In this document: piece by piece, positions 21,384 to 32,675 of the stretch
Numbering within the stretch: position 1 is the first letter of the stretch
How the letters are laid out: every line of letters starts with the position of its first letter
Origin: Plumapathes pennacea
Lineage: Eukaryota > Cnidaria > Anthozoa > Antipatharia > Myriopathidae
DNA: 64,000 nt
Reading direction: 5' to 3'
Assembly (NCBI GenBank): GCA_964036295.1
Contig: OZ038472.1
Coordinates: 8,516,001 to 8,580,000 of the forward strand
The notes under the pieces: model-generated
What the model was told of the DNA's origin: nothing
Database searches by the model: none
The model's input: only the letters and a program-made list of their open reading frames with translations
Translations under genes and position numbers: made by a program

Positions 21384-21570
21384 AGTAATCTCTATTTACA
21401 TATTTCTTAAGTACCTTTACAGTAGGTTACAATATCCTTCTCAGAAGTTCTCAATTGTTGCATGTTTAGCTTGGTACATATACAAAAGCACAAAATCCCA
21501 TGCTAGGAAAATATAACCCTAACCCTATACTTTTCTGTGAGTGAAAATGGAAAAATGCATTATAAATCTA

Positions 21571-22028
21571 TATAATAATACGCTAAGCCACTTCTGTTTG
21601 TCCGTCCATAATGCTCTTTCCCAGGCCTATTCATTATAAAGTAATCCAAGATGGCTGCCACATCGAGTGAAACTAAGTATAAATATTGGCCTTGTATGCC
21701 GACCACAGTTCTTTTAGAAACTGGACATGAGTTTAAAAAGAGAATTTGTGCTGTGAGGTGACTAGATGTCAGGCTGAGGCTGCCGTATGTTCCAACAACA
21801 TGGAGATTTTGATGTTGATCGATCAGCAATTTGTCGAGTGGTATGGTTGAGTGGTACACTATAGAGAAGTTTGTACTTTGATACAGGAAACTGCATTCGA
21901 GATGCTCGAAGTGGACTTCAAAAAGAAAGAAAGAAAAATGAGAAGAAACCTGATTACCATATTTTATGGGAGTCTCGCTAGTATACAATAATTGTACTTA
22001 ACAATTAGATTATGAGCTCGAAATTTCT
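21571..22028. other. Unassigned sequence before LINE
   Basis: No clear gene. A 36-residue plus-strand frame (21651-21761) begins at AAGATGGCTGCC, a YY1/Kozak-like context, and is followed by stops. A minus-strand frame of 142 codons (21988-21560) overlaps the repeat D tail and has no known motif. Confidence 0.25.
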
Positions 22029-23971
22029 ATGAGGCGAGAGTTGATGAGGGTGAAGCGAGACGTTCTTGCTGTCTTGGTGTCAAGAGGTATGATTCCTGAA
22101 ATGTTGACAATTCAGCATATACAGTACATGTGCACTAAACTACAGCACAAAAAATACAGTTCCAATAACATTAAGTTATACTTGTACAGTGTTATACAGT
22201 TCATGATAAAAACAGTAAAGCCAGTAAAGTTGAACCAAGCTGGTATCCAGTGTGACCAATGCAACTCATGGTTTCATGTGAACTCCAAATGTTGTGAAAT
22301 ATTACCCGAAATTTATGTGATCTTGGCAAACACCTCGTGTTCGTGGATATGTCCACAGTGCGGTCTACCAAATCTGTCTGACTCATATTTCAACGACTCT
22401 GGAGATTCATTGAGCTCACAAAAATACTTCGAGCCACTGAGTGAACACAGGTCCTACGTTCCTCAAGCTTTTTCGCCAACCCACTGTCAACTTCATTCCC
22501 CGCAGAAAAACAGACAATTCAAGCGGAACAAAATGACACGTCTGGTCATAAATTGCAGAAGAATAAGGAACAAAGTTGCTGATATTGCTACTGTGATTGA
22601 GGAATACAAACCAGATATTATCCTGGGGAACGAATTCTGGCTGAATCCTAACATTGCAAGTGGCGATTTTTTCCCAGAAAACTATAACGTTTTCAGGAAG
22701 GATAGAATCAGCGACAGCCACGAAGGGGGAGTCTTCCAAGCGGCAAAGAAAGACATAGTCATCACCCACCATGCGGACTTGGACACAGATTGTGAAATTA
22801 TCTGGTCTCAGTGCTAGCTAGCTGGCAAAAAATCGAAATCCATCTTCTTTGGGTCTATTATTGACCCAACACAAGCGATATGAGGAGCCTCGATGAACTG
22901 GATGCATCAGTACTCAAGATGGATGACAAATTCCACAAGAATAATGTGATAATTGCAGGTGACTTTAATGCGCCCAATATTGACTGGGAAAAGCATGAAG
23001 TGTTCGGCAACTCTTCTACCTCTACTACTACTTACTGGAAATAATCGACGAGCACGACCTAAATCAACTTGTAAAAGATCCAACCAGAAGACAAAGAGAA
23101 ACACAAAACATTTTAGACCATATTATCTAACAATAAGGATATCGTAGACAAAGTTGCCATAAAACCTGGAATAAGTGACCACGATATCGTGTTCTTTACT
23201 GTGAAGACATCCTGCAAAAAGAAGTGAAACATGAAACGCAAGGTGTACATTAGAAAGAAAGCTGACTGCGATCACATCAAAGAGGAACTAAATACACTTG
23301 CTGACCAAATAGGAACACTTCATTCCCAAAGCGCATCTGTTGATGTGAAGTGGAATACATTTGAAGAAAACATTCCTTGCATAATGGATACTCATATCCT
23401 GCACAAAATAACCAGTACACGCTACGACCTACCTTGGCTTAGTTGCTCGTTGAGATGCCAAGTGAGGGCCAAGCAAAGGTTATATAACAAAGCAAAAAGG
23501 ACAGGAAACCCAATTTACTGGACTAAGTTCCACATCGCCAGAAAACGCACACACCAGAGCCTGAAACTGGCAAGAGACTCGTACGTTTCTGATTACCTCG
23601 AAAAGGCGATTGAAGAAAACCCGAAATGCTTCTGGCCGTTAATCAAACAACTGAAGCAAGAAGATCCTAGAATAGCAGACTTTGATGTGGATAGAAAAGT
23701 CATCAGCGGTGGAACCTCCAAATCAGAAATACTAAATAAACAATTCTCTAGTGTTTTTACAGATGAAAATCTCGCGAATACTCCTGATGTGAGCAAAGAC
23801 CCCAAACCAAGCATAGCTACTCTTACAGTGACGGTCACGGGTGTCACTAGACAACTAACATCATTGAAACCAAACAAGGCCTGTGGTCCAGACAACATCC
23901 CTCCTTGGTTCCTGAAAGAGTACGCCAAAGAAATCACACCACTGCTGACTGCCTGTGGATCTTCTGCTTGG
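22029..23971 (+). pseudogene. LINE ORF2 with PHD finger, truncated
   Basis: The frame at 22029-22817 carries the zinc ligands QCDQCNSWFH, a Cys run and WICPQCGL of a PHD-type finger (about residues 74-115), but lacks the first CxxC pair. It then carries the endonuclease start with INCRRIRNK and the catalytic Glu in LGNEFW. After stops near 22817-22880 the endonuclease continues at 22922 with IIAGDFNAPNIDWE and at about 23173 with ISDHDIVFF. The frame at 23231-24007 holds the linker and the first RT block (SLKPNKACGPDNIPPWF). It ends where the A repeat starts at 23972, before the YADD palm. It is inactive; PHD-bearing LINEs of this type are common in cnidarians (from memory). Confidence 0.85.
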
Positions 23972-25066
23972 TTGATGTATAATTTTGAGAAGTCCAGGAA
24001 ACTTTGAAAACTGGTGGTTTGCTTGGGTCAAGCAGATTTTGTTGGACGACTTGCTCTGTTGGACTCGTAGGTGACTGCTACAACTGACTTGTTGTCTATC
24101 TGCCAGATAAACTTTCACCTGTTGTGTTTGAATATGGTGCCTGGCACAGGAGTGAGCGACTTGTCTCATTTTGTTAGCAGTTGGGTGTTTATTAGTTACT
24201 ATTTATCATTGGTACAGTTGGTGCAATATCTGAAAGGATTTTACCACCTAAAGTACATGTAAATGTAGATGTAATACTTTTTGTGGTACCTCTGAAAAAG
24301 ATTTCTCAGGATCTCGGCTTGGTTACTTTTAGGAGCTGATCTTTGTGAAAGTGTACTGGCATTGTTTGGTGATAGCGGTGAAGAAGTTGTAACAGTGTTC
24401 ACTTAGTTTGTTTCAGTAGATCGCACTTATGAGCTATACTACATACAGTAAGTGTGAGAAAGTTTCTCAAGTGAACTCCCTGGCCTGCTTTTGTAAGTGG
24501 TTGTAATATTGGTATTTTGTGTAACGAATTGCCTTTTATAAAAAGAACACAATAGACTGTTTGATGTAATGGACGCATCAGAGTTACTAAATGGGATCTA
24601 ATAACTTTTTAGTGGTTACAAAATATTGTAATTAGTAGAAATAAAAGCTAAAATAATGAAATAACATAATACAGCAGTTGAGAGCATGATTTCACAAGTA
24701 AAATACTGTTTTGACAAGAATGCCTTTGGGTTTAGTTCAACTTGCTCTCAACAGTCTATTTTCTGGCTTTTAAAGTAATCTGGATGTGTAAGATGCAAAT
24801 GGGCTCCATTGGGCTGTTTTACATTAGAGTGACACAGGAATTAAAGGTAGCTAATCAGTAGTATTATTTAATCTTTGTACTAGTTTGTGTTTTCAATATT
24901 ATGTTTCTTTGAAACGAATAGAATGATAAAACATACATGCAGCATCCGGCACGGTAAACACTTTACATATGGTTAATAAAGAATGAGCATAAATTGCGGT
25001 ATATGTTTTAACTATTTTGTCAAAAAAAGGCAAAGAATCAGCTAGTTTCAGCTATTCAAACATTTT
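23972..25066 (+). repeat. A-type repeat, copy 1
   Basis: Begins TTGATGTATAATTTTGAGAA right at the LINE breakpoint and runs 1,095 bp to the next copy. Body landmarks shared with the other copies are GTTGGACGACTTGCTCTGTT, GGTGCCTGGCACAGGAGTGA, TGGTGATAGCGGTGAAGAAG, and a tail with 'gagagcatgatttcacaagt'. Several of these align with satellite S landmarks. No coding function. Confidence 0.9.
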
Positions 25067-25486
25067 TTGATGTATAAATAAATCCAGGGAATATTGAAAA
25101 CTGGTGGCTAGCTTGGGTGAAGTAGATTTTGTTGGACGACTTGCTCTGTTGGACTCGTAGGTGACTGCTACAACTGACTTGTTGTCTGTCTGCCAGATAA
25201 AGTTTCACCTGTTGTGTTTTAATATGGTGCCTGGCACAGGAGTGAGCGACTTGTCTCATTTTGTTAGCAGTTGGGTGTTTATTAGTTACTATTTATCATT
25301 GGTACAGTTAGTACGATGGCGAAGGCAGGCTGGCATTGAAAACAACTGCGGCACTCAGGTTTTTTGTGATCTCGCGGCTGCAGTTCATGTCAGGTGTTTT
25401 CCTCATTAAAAAACGAGGAAAATTGGAAACAGTCATACATATTGAGCCATACCATAGGAAAAAGAATGATAATAATAATGATGATG

Positions 25487-25583
<97 letters not shown>

Positions 25584-25650
25584 TAATACTAATACTATTC
25601 TGTTAAAAATAGGCACAGAATCAGTTAGGTTGAGCTATTGAAACATTTTA
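25067..25650 (+). repeat. A-type repeat, copy 2, short variant
   Basis: Matches copy 1 from its start to about 25312. There the body is replaced by a different segment (25313-25468), an AAT microsatellite, and a short tail (25589-25650) leading into copy 3. The same replacement segment and microsatellite occur inverted at 630-790, so this variant is not unique. Confidence 0.85.
25469..25588. repeat. (AAT)n microsatellite
   Basis: About 120 bp of AAT with a few GAT steps at the left. It makes artificial poly-Leu, poly-Asn and poly-Ile frames that are not genes. Confidence 0.97.
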
Positions 25651-26728
25651 TTGATGTATAATTTTGGGAAGTCCATGCTACATTGAAAACTGGTGGCTAG
25701 CTTGGGTGAAGCAGATTTTGTTGGACGACTTGCTCTTTTGGACTCGTGGGTCACTCCTACAACTTACTTGTGGTTTACCTGCCAGATATAGTTTCACGTG
25801 TTGTCTTGAACATGGTGCCTGGCACAGGAGTGAGCGACTTGTCTCATTTTTTAGTAGTTGGGTGTTTATTGGTTACTATATATCTTTGGAACAGTTAGTA
25901 TGATATCTGAAAGGATTTCACCGACTGAAGTAGATGTAAATGTAGACGTAATACTTTTTGTGGTACCTCTGAAAAATCTTTCTCAGGATCTGGGCTTGGT
26001 TATTTTAGTGGCTGATGTTTGTCATAGTGTACCGCCATTGTTTGGTGATAGCGGTGAAGAAGTTTTCAGAGTGTTCACTTAGTTTGTTTCAGTAGATCGC
26101 ACTTATGAGCTATACTACATACAGTCAGTGTGAGAAAGTTTCTCAAGTGAACTCCCTGGCCTGCTTTTGTAAGTGGTTGTAATATTGGTATTTTGTGTAA
26201 CGAATTGCCTTTTATAAAAAGAACACAATAGACTGTTTGATGTAATGGACACATCAGAGTTACTAAATGTGATCTAATAACTTTTTAGTGGTTACAAAAT
26301 ATTGTAATTAGTAGAAATAAAAGCTAAAATAATGAAATAGCATAATACAGCAGTTGAGAGCATGATTTCACAAGTAAAATACTGTTTTGACAAGAATGCC
26401 TTTTCGGTGTAGATCAACTTGCTCTCAGCAGTCTATTTTCTGGCTTTTAAAGTAATCTGGATGTGTAATATGCAAATAGGCTATTTTACATTTGAATGAC
26501 ACGGGAGTTAAAATTAACTAATTAACAGTATGTTTTAATCTTTGTACTAGTTTTTGTTTTCAATATTATGTTTCTTTTAAACGAATACAATGATCAAACA
26601 TGCATGCAGCAGCTGGCGCGGTAAACAGTTTGCATATGGTTAATTGGGGAGAAGCATAAATTGCAGTATATGTTTTAACTATTGTCAAAAAGAGGCAAAG
26701 AATCAGTTTCAGCTATTGAAAGATTTTG
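25651..26728 (+). repeat. A-type repeat, copy 3
   Basis: Full-length copy of 1,078 bp. It differs from copy 1 by scattered substitutions and small indels, including loss of about 15 bp near 26480 relative to 24800. Its first 640 bp are the closest match to the inverted copy at 1-620. Confidence 0.9.
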
Positions 26729-26913
26729 TTGATGTATAATTTTGAGAAGTCCAGGGAAACTTGAAACTGGTGGCTTGCTTGGGTTAAGCAGATTTTGTTG
26801 GACGACTTGCTCTGTTGGACTCGTAGGTGACTGCTACAACTGACTTGTTGTCTATCTGCCAGATAAAGTTTCACCTGTTGTGTTTGAATATGGTGCCTGG
26901 CACAGGAGTGAGG
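26729..26913 (+). repeat. A-type repeat, copy 4, truncated
   Basis: Only the first about 185 bp of the unit, cut after GGTGCCTGGCACAGGAGTGA. It joins satellite S inside an S monomer. This join is the left edge of the main array. Confidence 0.88.
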
Positions 26914-29900
26914 AGTGATGTTTTTAGTTTAAAAGGATGGCAAGGGGAGAGCAGAATGAAGCTGCTGTCTAGCTTGGGTCTGGCAAATTTCCTTGGGTGA
27001 CTTGCATTGCTGGACTCGTGAGTCACTGCTACAACGCTTCTCTTGTTTATATGTTAAGTTTACTCGTAGTAGCTCTTGAGCGCAGTCGTTGCCTGGCATG
27101 GAAGTGAGGAAGTTGTCTGGCATAGTTTGCACTTTTGTTTTTCAAAAGTTCCTATTTTTCGGTAGTTCAGTTTGTACTTGGTGATAGGTGGAAGCAAGGA
27201 AGTGAGGGTCTGGTCTTTGTCTATTTGAGGCTCTTATTTTGCATGATATACAGTTAGTGTTTGGTAATAGCAGTGAACAAATTTTTGTCGAAGAGTGTTC
27301 ACTTGTTTAATTGAGTGATTACCATTCATAAGCTTCTGTACCATATGCAATTCATGGTAAGAGTTAACATTGAAAATGGATGCTCAAATAAGTTTGTTGG
27401 TGTGCATCTGTTCTTATGTTCTCATTAGACATACGAGGTACCAGATTTTAATTTTAAGAAAGTAGCATTATAATACTTTAGAAATGGGCCAGATGTTAAA
27501 AGTAGCAAGTAATATTTATTTAGGAAGTAGTTTTGTTAATATAAAATAATAATAACAATTGTTAAAGGAATAGAAATTAACGGTAACAGTTAGAATGTTT
27601 GCAAGTTAAACAAGGTGTACAAATTAAGAGTTCTTAATGGATCAGAAGTTTTAAATAAGAAGTAATATTTTTAATTTTTTTATTACTAGGAGATAATTAG
27701 CAGTTGAAAAACAAAATAGAATGGTTTATTTGGTGGTTTAAGAATGATTTTAGTTTAAAAAGATGGCAAGGGGAGAGCAGAATGAAGCTGCTGTCTAGCT
27801 TAGGGCTGGCAAATTTTCTTGGGTGACTTGCATTGCTGGACTCGTGAGTCGCTGGTACAACGCTTCTCTTGTTTATATGTCAAGTTTACTCATAGTAGCT
27901 CCTGAGCACAGGCGTTGCCTGGCATGGAAGTGAGGAAGTTGTCTGGCATAGTTTTCAGTTTTGTTTTTGAAAAGTTCCTATTTTTCGGTAGTGCAGTTTG
28001 TACTTGGTGATAGGTGGAAGCAAGGAAGTGAGGGTTTGGTCTTTGTCTATTTGAGGAGGTCTTATTTTGCATGATGTACAGTTAGTGTTTGGTAATAGCA
28101 GTGAACAAGTTTTCTCGAAGAGTGTTCACTTGTTTAATTGAGTGATTACCATTCATAATCTCCTGTACCATATGCAATTCATGGTAAGAGTTAACATTGA
28201 AAATGGATGCTCGAGTAAGTTTGTTGGTGTGCATCTGTTCTCATGTTCTCATTAGACATACGAGGTACAAGATTTTAATTTGAAGAAAGTAGCATCATAA
28301 TAGTTTAGAAATGGGCCAGATGTTATAAATAGCAAGTAATATCTATTTAGGAAGTAGTTTTGTTAATATAAAATAATAATAACAATTGTTAAAGGAATAA
28401 AAATTAACGGAAACAGTTAGAATGTTTGCAAGTTAAATAAGGTGTACAAATTAAGAGTTCTTAATGGGTCAGAAGCTTTAAATAAGAAGTAATATTTTTA
28501 ATGTTTTTATTACTAGGAAATAATTATTAGCAGTTGAAAAACAAAATAGAATGGTTTATTTGGTGGTTTAAAAATGATTTTAGTTTAAAAGGATGGCAAG
28601 GGGAGAGCAGAATGAAGCTGCTGTCTAGCTTGGGTCTGGCAAAATTCCTTGGGTGACTTGCATTGCTGGACTCGTGAGTCGCTGCTACAACGCTTCTCTT
28701 GTTTATAATTGTCAAGTTTACTCGTAGTAGCTCTTGAGCGCAGTCGTTGCCTGGCCTGGAAGTGAAGAAGTTGTCTGGCATAGTTTGCACTTTTGTTTTT
28801 CAAAAGTTCCTATTTTTCGGTAATTCAGTTTCTACTTGGCGATAGGTGGAAGCAAGGAAGTGAGGGTCTGGTCTTTGTCTATTTGAGGCTCTTATTTTGC
28901 ATGATGTACAGTTAGTATTTGGTAATAGCAGTGAACAAGTTTTCTCGAAGAGTGTTCACTTGTTTAATTGAATGATTACCATTCATAAGCTTCTGTACCA
29001 TATGCAATTCATGGTAAGAGTTAACATTGAAAACGGATGCTCGAATAAGTTTGTTGGTGTGCATCTGTTCTTATGTTCTCATTAGACATACGAGGTACAA
29101 GATTTTAATTTGAAGAAAGTAGCATTATAATAGTTTAGAAATGGGCCAGATGTTAAAAGTAGCAAGTAATATTTATTTAGGAAGTAGTTTTGTTAATATA
29201 AAATAATAATAACAATTGTTAAAGGAATAGAAATTAACGGTAACAGTTAGAATGTTTGCAAGTTAAACAAGGTGTACAAATTAAGAGTTCTTAATGGGTC
29301 AGAAGCTTTAAATAAAAAGTAATATTTTTAACGTTTTTATTAGTAGGAGATAATTATTAGCAGTTGAAAAACAAAATAGAATGGTTTATTTGGTGGTTTA
29401 AAAATGATTTTAGTTTAAAAGGATGGCAAGGGGAGAGCAGAATGAAGCTGCTGTCTAGCTTGGGTCTGGTAATTTTCCTTGGGTGACTTGCATTGCTGGA
29501 CTCGTGAGTCGCTGGTACAACGCTTCTCTTGTTTATTTGTCAAGTTTACTCATAGTAGCTCCTGAGCACAGGCCTTGCCTGGCATGGAAGTGAAGAAGTT
29601 GTCTGGCATAGTTTTCACTTTTGTTTTTGAAAAGTTCCTATTTTCCGGTAGTGCAGTTTGTACTTGGTGATTGGTGGAAGCAAGGAAGTGAGGGTCTGGT
29701 CTTTGTCTATTTGAGGAGTTCTTATTTTGCATGATGTACAGTTAGTGTTTGGTAATAGCAGTGAACAAGTTTTCTCGAAGAGTGTTCACTTGTTTAATTG
29801 AGTGATTACCATTCATAATCTCCTGTACCATATGCAATTCATGGTAAGAGTTAACATTGAAAATGGATGCTCGAATAAGTTTGTTGGTGTGCATCTGTTC

Positions 29901-32675
29901 TCATGTTCTCATTAGACATCCGAGGTACAAGATTTTAATTTGAAGAAAGTAGCAACATAATAGTTTAGAAATGGGCCAGATGTTAAAAGTAGCAAGTAAT
30001 ATTTATTTAGGAAGTAGTTTTGTTAATATAAAATAATAGTAACAATTGTTAAAGGAATAAAAATTAACGGTAACAGTTAGAATGTTTGCAAGTTAAACAA
30101 GGTGTACGAATTAAGAGTTCTTAATGGGTCAGAAGCTTTAAATAAGAAGTAATATTTTTAATGTTTTTATTACTAGGAAATAATTATTAGCAGTTGAAAA
30201 ACAAAATAGGATGGTTTATTTGGTGGTTTAAGAATGATTTTAGTTTAAAAGGATGGCAAGGGGAGAGCAGAATGAAGCTGCTGTCTAGCTTGCGTCTGGC
30301 AAATTTCCTTGGGTAACTTGCATTGCTGTACTCGTGAGTCACTGCTACAACGCTTCTCTTGTTTATATGTCAAGTTTACTCATAGTTGCTCCTGAGCGCA
30401 GTTGTTGCTTGGGATGGAAGTGAAGAAGTTGTCTGGCATAGTTTGCACTTTTGTTTTTGAAAAGTTCCTATTTTTCGGTAGTGCAGTTTGTACTTGGTGA
30501 TAGGTGGAAGCAAGGAAGTGAGGGTCTGGTCTTTGTCTATTTGAGGAGCTCTTATTTTGCATGATGTACAGTTAGTGTTTGGTAATAGCAGTGAAGAAGT
30601 TTTCTCGAAGAGTGTTCACTTGTTTAATTGAGTGATTACCATTCATAAGCTTCTGTACTATATGCAATTCATGGTAAGAGTTAACATTGAAAACGGATGC
30701 TCGAATAAGTTTGTTGGTGTGCATCTGTTCTCATGTTCTCATTAGACATACGAGGTACAAGATTTTAATTTGAAGAAAGTAGCATTATAATAGTTTAGAA
30801 ATGAGCCAGATGTTAAGAGTAGCAAGTAATATTTATTTAGGAAGTAGTTTTGTTAATATAAAATAATAATAACAATTGTTAAAGGAATAAAAATTAACGG
30901 TAACAGTTAGAATGTTTGCAAGTTAAACAAAGTGTAAAAATTAAGAGTTCTTAATGGGTCAGAAGCTTTAAATAAGAAGTAATATTTTTAATGTTTTTAT
31001 TATTAGGAAATAATTATTAGCAGTTGAAAAACAAAATAGAATGGTTTATTTGGTGGTTTAAAAATGATTTTAGTTTAAAAGGATAGCAAGGGGAGAGCAG
31101 AATGAAGCTGCTGTCTAGCTTAGGGCTGGCAAATTTCCTTGGGTGACTTGCATTGCTGGACTCGTGAGTCGCTGGTACAACGCTTCTCTTGTTTATATGT
31201 CAAGTTTACTCATAGTAGCTTTTGAGCGCAGTCGTTGCCTGGCATGGAAGTGAGGAAGTTGTCTGGCATAGTTTGCACTTTTGTTTTTCAAAAGTTCCTA
31301 TTTTTCGGTAGTTCAGTTTGTACTTGGTGATAGGTGGAAGCAAGGAAGTGAGGGTCTGGTCTTTGTGTATTTGAGGTCTTATTTTGCATGATGAACACTT
31401 AGTGTTTGGTAATAGCAGTGAACAAGTTTTCTCGAAGAGTGTTCACTTGTTTAATTGAGTGATTACCATTCATAAGCTTCTGTACCATATGCAATTCATG
31501 ATAAGAGTTAACATTGAAAACGGATGCTCGAATAAGTTTGTTGGTGTGCATCTGTTCTCATGTTCTCATTAGATATAGGAGGTACAAGATTTTAATTTGA
31601 AGAAAGTAGCATTATAATAGTTTAGAAATGGGCCAGATGTTAAAAGTAGCATGTAATATTTATTTAGGAAGTAGGTTTGTTAATATGAAATAATAATAAC
31701 AATTGTTAAAAAATAAAAAATTAACGGTAATAGTTAGAATGTTTGCAAGTTAAACAAAGTGTACAAATTAAGAGTTCTTAATGGGTCAGAAGCTTTAAAT
31801 AAGAAGTAATATTTTAATGTTTTTATTACTAGGAAATAATTATTAGCAGTTGAAAAACAAAATAGAATGGTTTATTTGGTGGTTTAAAAATGATTTTAGT
31901 TTAAAAGGATGGCAAGGGGAGAGCAGAATGAAGCTGCTGTCTAGCTTAGGGCTGGCAAATTTTTTTGGGTGACTTGCATTGCTGGACTCGTGAGTCGCTG
32001 GTACAACGCTTCTCTTGTTTATATGTGAAGTTTACTCATAGTAGCTTTTGAGCGCAGTCGTTGCCTGGCATGGAAGTGAGGAAGTTGTCTGGCATAGTTT
32101 GCACTTTTGTTTTTAAAAAGTTCCTATTTTTCGGTAGTTCAGTTTGTACTTGGTGATAGGTGGAAGCAAGGAAGTGAGGGTCTGGTCTTTGTCTATTTGA
32201 GGTCTTATTTTGCATGATGAACATTTAGTGTTTGGTAATAGCAATGAACAAGTTTTCTCGAAGAGTGTTCACTTGTTTAATTGAGTGATTACCATTCATA
32301 AGCTTCTGTACCATATGCAATTCATGGTAAGAGTTAACATTGAAAACGGATGCTCGAATAAGTTTGTTGGTGTGCATCTGTTCTCATGTTCTCATTAGAC
32401 ATACGAGGTACAAGATTTTAATTTTAAGGAAGTAGCATTATAATACTTTAGAAATGGGCCAGATGTTAAAAGTAGCAAGTAATATTTATTTAGAAATTAA
32501 TTTTTTAATATAAATTAATAATAACAATTGTTAAAGGAATAAAAATTAACGGTAAGAGTTAGAATGTTTGCAAGTTAAACAAAGTGTTCAAATTAAGAGT
32601 TCTTAATGGGTCAGAAGCTTTAAATAAGAAGTAATATTTTTAATGTTTTTATTACTAGGAGATAATTATTAACAG

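Larger units (their letters stand above)
20925..21570 (+). repeat. Dispersed repeat D, copy 2, interrupted
   Basis: Same sequence as 17638-18012, split by about 370 bp of inserted DNA (21025-21400) that holds two distinct palindromic elements. The right part resumes at about 21405 and ends with 'gtgaaaatggaaaaatgcat'. It also lacks about 20 bp present in copy 1 before that tail. Confidence 0.72.

Noticed and set aside
25308..25641. Poly-Leu, poly-Asn and poly-Ile frames
   Set aside because: Translations of the AAT microsatellite.
1..26913. One giant palindrome with A and S as arms
   Set aside because: The order of A and S on the left is not the mirror of that on the right, so a single perfect inverted duplication does not fit.
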